Source: Methylomonas sp.
GTDB lineage: Bacteria > Pseudomonadota > Gammaproteobacteria > Methylococcales > Methylomonadaceae
DNA: 7,079 nt
Direction: 5' to 3'
Assembly (NCBI GenBank): GCA_028688235.1
Contig: JAQTYP010000177.1
Span: forward strand, 1-7,079
The notes under the pieces: model-generated
Told to the model about the DNA's origin: nothing
Database searches by the model: none
What the model saw: only the letters and a program-made list of their open reading frames with translations
Program-made: the position numbers and the translations under genes
Part shown: positions 5,473 to 7,079 of the stretch, one piece after another
Position numbering within the stretch: the stretch's first letter is position 1
How the letters are laid out: every line of letters starts with the position of its first letter

Positions 5473-7079
5473 TCAGTCCATGGCAAAATAGCGCCGTTCG
5501 AACTCATCGACAGGCATCGGTTTGGCGATGAAGTTTCCTTGTGCGAAATCACAGCCTATCGCCGTCAACAGCTCGCGTTGCGGGGCTGTTTCCACCCCTT
5601 CCGCTATCACCTTCAAGCCCAGCTTGTGGGCCATGACGATGATGGCCTCGATCAAGACCAGATCGCTGGAGCCTGGGCAAAGATTCCGTACAAAGGACCG
5701 ATCGACTTTTAAATAATCGATATCGAATTTTTTTAAGTTCGCCAACGACGAATAACCCACGCCAAAGTCATCGATAAGCACCTGAATTCCGGCGTCGCGG
5801 AATGTCAACAACTGCTCTCGAACCCTCGATTCTTCGCCCTGCAATAGCTTTTCGGTGATTTCCACCGCAACCGCCTGCCCGGGCAGATCCAATCGATGCA
5901 ACCAGCTAATCCAGTCCTCCGAACTATGTCTGGCGTCCAGAAATTGGTGGGGCGATTTGTTGATGCTGATCTGAAAATCGGGTCGCAAAGTTTGGCGCCA
6001 GCGGGCGGCTTGCCGGCTGGCCGTTCGAAATACCCAATGCCCCATTTCGACGATCAAGCCTGACTCCTCGGCTAGCGGCACGAAATCGTCGGGCGGCACC
6101 AAGCCATGCTCGGGATGCTGCCACCTTACCAAGGCTTCAGCTTTATAAACCTGTCCGCTAAAAAGATCGACGATGGGCTGGTAAACCAGCCGGAACTGTT
6201 CGAGCTCCAGAGCCCGGCGCAAATCACTGACTCTGCGCGCGCGCTGATTCACCGCCTGCTGCATGGCCAGCGTAAAAAATCGGTAGCAATTCCTACCCTG
6301 GCTTTTGGCTGCATACATCGCCTGGTCGGCATTTCTGAGCAATTGACTCAGTTCCCGACTGTCGTCGGGGTAGAGTGTGATGCCGATGCTGGCCGACACG
6401 TAAACACACTCATCGTTTAGCACGAAAGGTTCGGCGAGCCGCCGCAATAATTCGACAGCCACCCGCTCCGGACTATCGAAATTGTCCAGTTCGCTCAAAA
6501 TGATCGTGAACTCATCGCCACCGAGGCGGGCGACGGTATCGGATTCGCGTACGCAGGCTCCCAGCCGCTTCGAAGCTTCCTGCAACAGCACATCACCCAT
6601 TTCGTGACCATAGGTATCGTTGACCTCCTTGAATCGATCCAAATCGATAAACATCAAGCCGAATCGCTGTTGCATACGCGAGGCTTTCTTGATTTCCTGC
6701 GCCAAGCGCTCGCGCATCAAACGCCGATTGGGCAGGCCGGTCAAGGTGTCGAAATTCGCCTGCAGCCAGACTTGCTCTTCGGATTGCTTGCGCTGCGTGA
6801 TGTCCGAAAACAAGGCGACACGCCTGTGCGGCCGGCCTTCCCTATCATGGATAGTATTGATCACCAATTCTTCGATATAGGACTCGCCCGACTTGCGCCG
6901 ATTCCTGATCTCTCCGCGCCAACATCCGGTCGTATTGATAGAATCCCACAGCGCTTGATAAAAAGCCTGATCGTGCAGACCAGAATAAAAAATTTTGGGT
7001 TCTTTTCCGACGACTTCTTCGAAACGATATCCCGTGATGTGAGTAAACGCCGGATTCACCATCAATATCTTGTTATCGG
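5473..7079 (-). CDS. PAS-GGDEF-EAL c-di-GMP cyclase/phosphodiesterase, N-terminus outside the window
   Basis: The frame is open through the right edge. Upstream of the TTG at 7065 it still encodes DNKIL inside the PAS fold, so neither that TTG nor the ATG at 7062 is the true start. Numbering from 7065: a PAS domain with PAC motif (VNPAFTHITGYRFEEVVGKE through about 97, ending SDITQRKQSEEQ), then GGDEF about 103-265, then EAL about 280-525. GGDEF is intact at 182-186, metal-binding D141 is present, and an RxxD inhibitory I-site (RESD 173-176) lies five residues before it. The EAL domain keeps E310 (EAL), N369, E402 (VEITE), DDFG 432-435, K453, E489 and Q509. Both activities are therefore possible, with the PAS domain as sensor; more sensory domains may precede it. 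The protein acts on cytosolic c-di-GMP and, by proximity only, may affect surface or biofilm traits. The stop follows FAMD with no T-tract terminator visible after it. Confidence 0.95.
   Translation of the reverse strand, partial: DNKILMVNPAFTHITGYRFEEVVGKEPKIFYSGLHDQAFYQALWDSINTTGCWRGEIRNRRKSGESYIEELVINTIHDREGRPHRRVALFSDITQRKQSEEQVWLQANFDTLTGLPNRRLMRERLAQEIKKASRMQQRFGLMFIDLDRFKEVNDTYGHEMGDVLLQEASKRLGACVRESDTVARLGGDEFTIILSELDNFDSPERVAVELLRRLAEPFVLNDECVYVSASIGITLYPDDSRELSQLLRNADQAMYAAKSQGRNCYRFFTLAMQQAVNQRARRVSDLRRALELEQFRLVYQPIVDLFSGQVYKAEALVRWQHPEHGLVPPDDFVPLAEESGLIVEMGHWVFRTASRQAARWRQTLRPDFQISINKSPHQFLDARHSSEDWISWLHRLDLPGQAVAVEITEKLLQGEESRVREQLLTFRDAGIQVLIDDFGVGYSSLANLKKFDIDYLKVDRSFVRNLCPGSSDLVLIEAIIVMAHKLGLKVIAEGVETAPQRELLTAIGCDFAQGNFIAKPMPVDEFERRYFAMD

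Noticed and set aside
5267..5491. Plus-strand frame of 74 codons over the repeat element
   Set aside because: It lies in the inverted-repeat element, and its proline- and leucine-rich product is explained by the repeat.

Overview
The window looks like a piece of a gammaproteobacterial chromosome of moderate GC content. An aerobic type I methanotroph relative (Methylomonas/Methylobacter-like) is my best guess. This rests on a soluble type II beta-carbonic anhydrase paired with a SulP transporter, a VPxPA/PEP-CTERM-type sorted exoprotein, a PAS-GGDEF-EAL protein and a C-rich/G-rich inverted-repeat element of a kind I recall from such genomes. The genus is inference; no phylogenetic marker gene is present.

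Layout. Positions 1-352 hold a possible 5' fragment of a small minus-strand membrane protein at the edge (weak) and a sigma70-like promoter at 255-283. Positions 353-2572 are a two-gene plus-strand operon: beta-carbonic anhydrase, then 27 bp later a SulP (SLC26-type) anion transporter with a C-terminal STAS-like tail. Together they look like a bicarbonate uptake and interconversion module. Positions 2668-3078 encode an uncharacterised small membrane protein with two transmembrane helices and a four-cysteine zinc-ribbon-like tail. Directly after it, 3117-3326 is the orphan C-terminal tail of a CPA2-type cation:proton antiporter, a decayed remnant. A perfect 12-bp inverted repeat (3442-3482) separates the remnant from a minus-strand gene (3504-4487) for a secreted protein with a signal peptide, a proline-rich linker and a VPVPAA-type C-terminal sorting signal.

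Positions 4488-5472 are almost gene-free. They hold two adjacent hairpins (4809-4860, the first followed by a T-tract), an unrecognised 56-residue ORF with a good ribosome binding site (4991-5161), an 8-bp inverted repeat before a T-run, and a MITE-like element (5261-5382) that appears interrupted by about 48 bp of unrelated, hairpin-forming sequence. From 5473 to the right edge the minus strand encodes a PAS-GGDEF-EAL c-di-GMP protein. Its N-terminus lies outside the window, and all catalytic motifs I can check are intact.

Functionally, the first operon concerns inorganic carbon supply, the sorted exoprotein concerns the cell surface or matrix, and the GGDEF-EAL protein could link sensing to surface or biofilm behaviour. 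The last connection rests on proximity only. I see no CRISPR array, tRNA, rRNA, phage or transposase gene, and no clear undescribed defence system. The least explained items are the zinc-ribbon membrane protein, the 56-residue ORF and the nested repeat.
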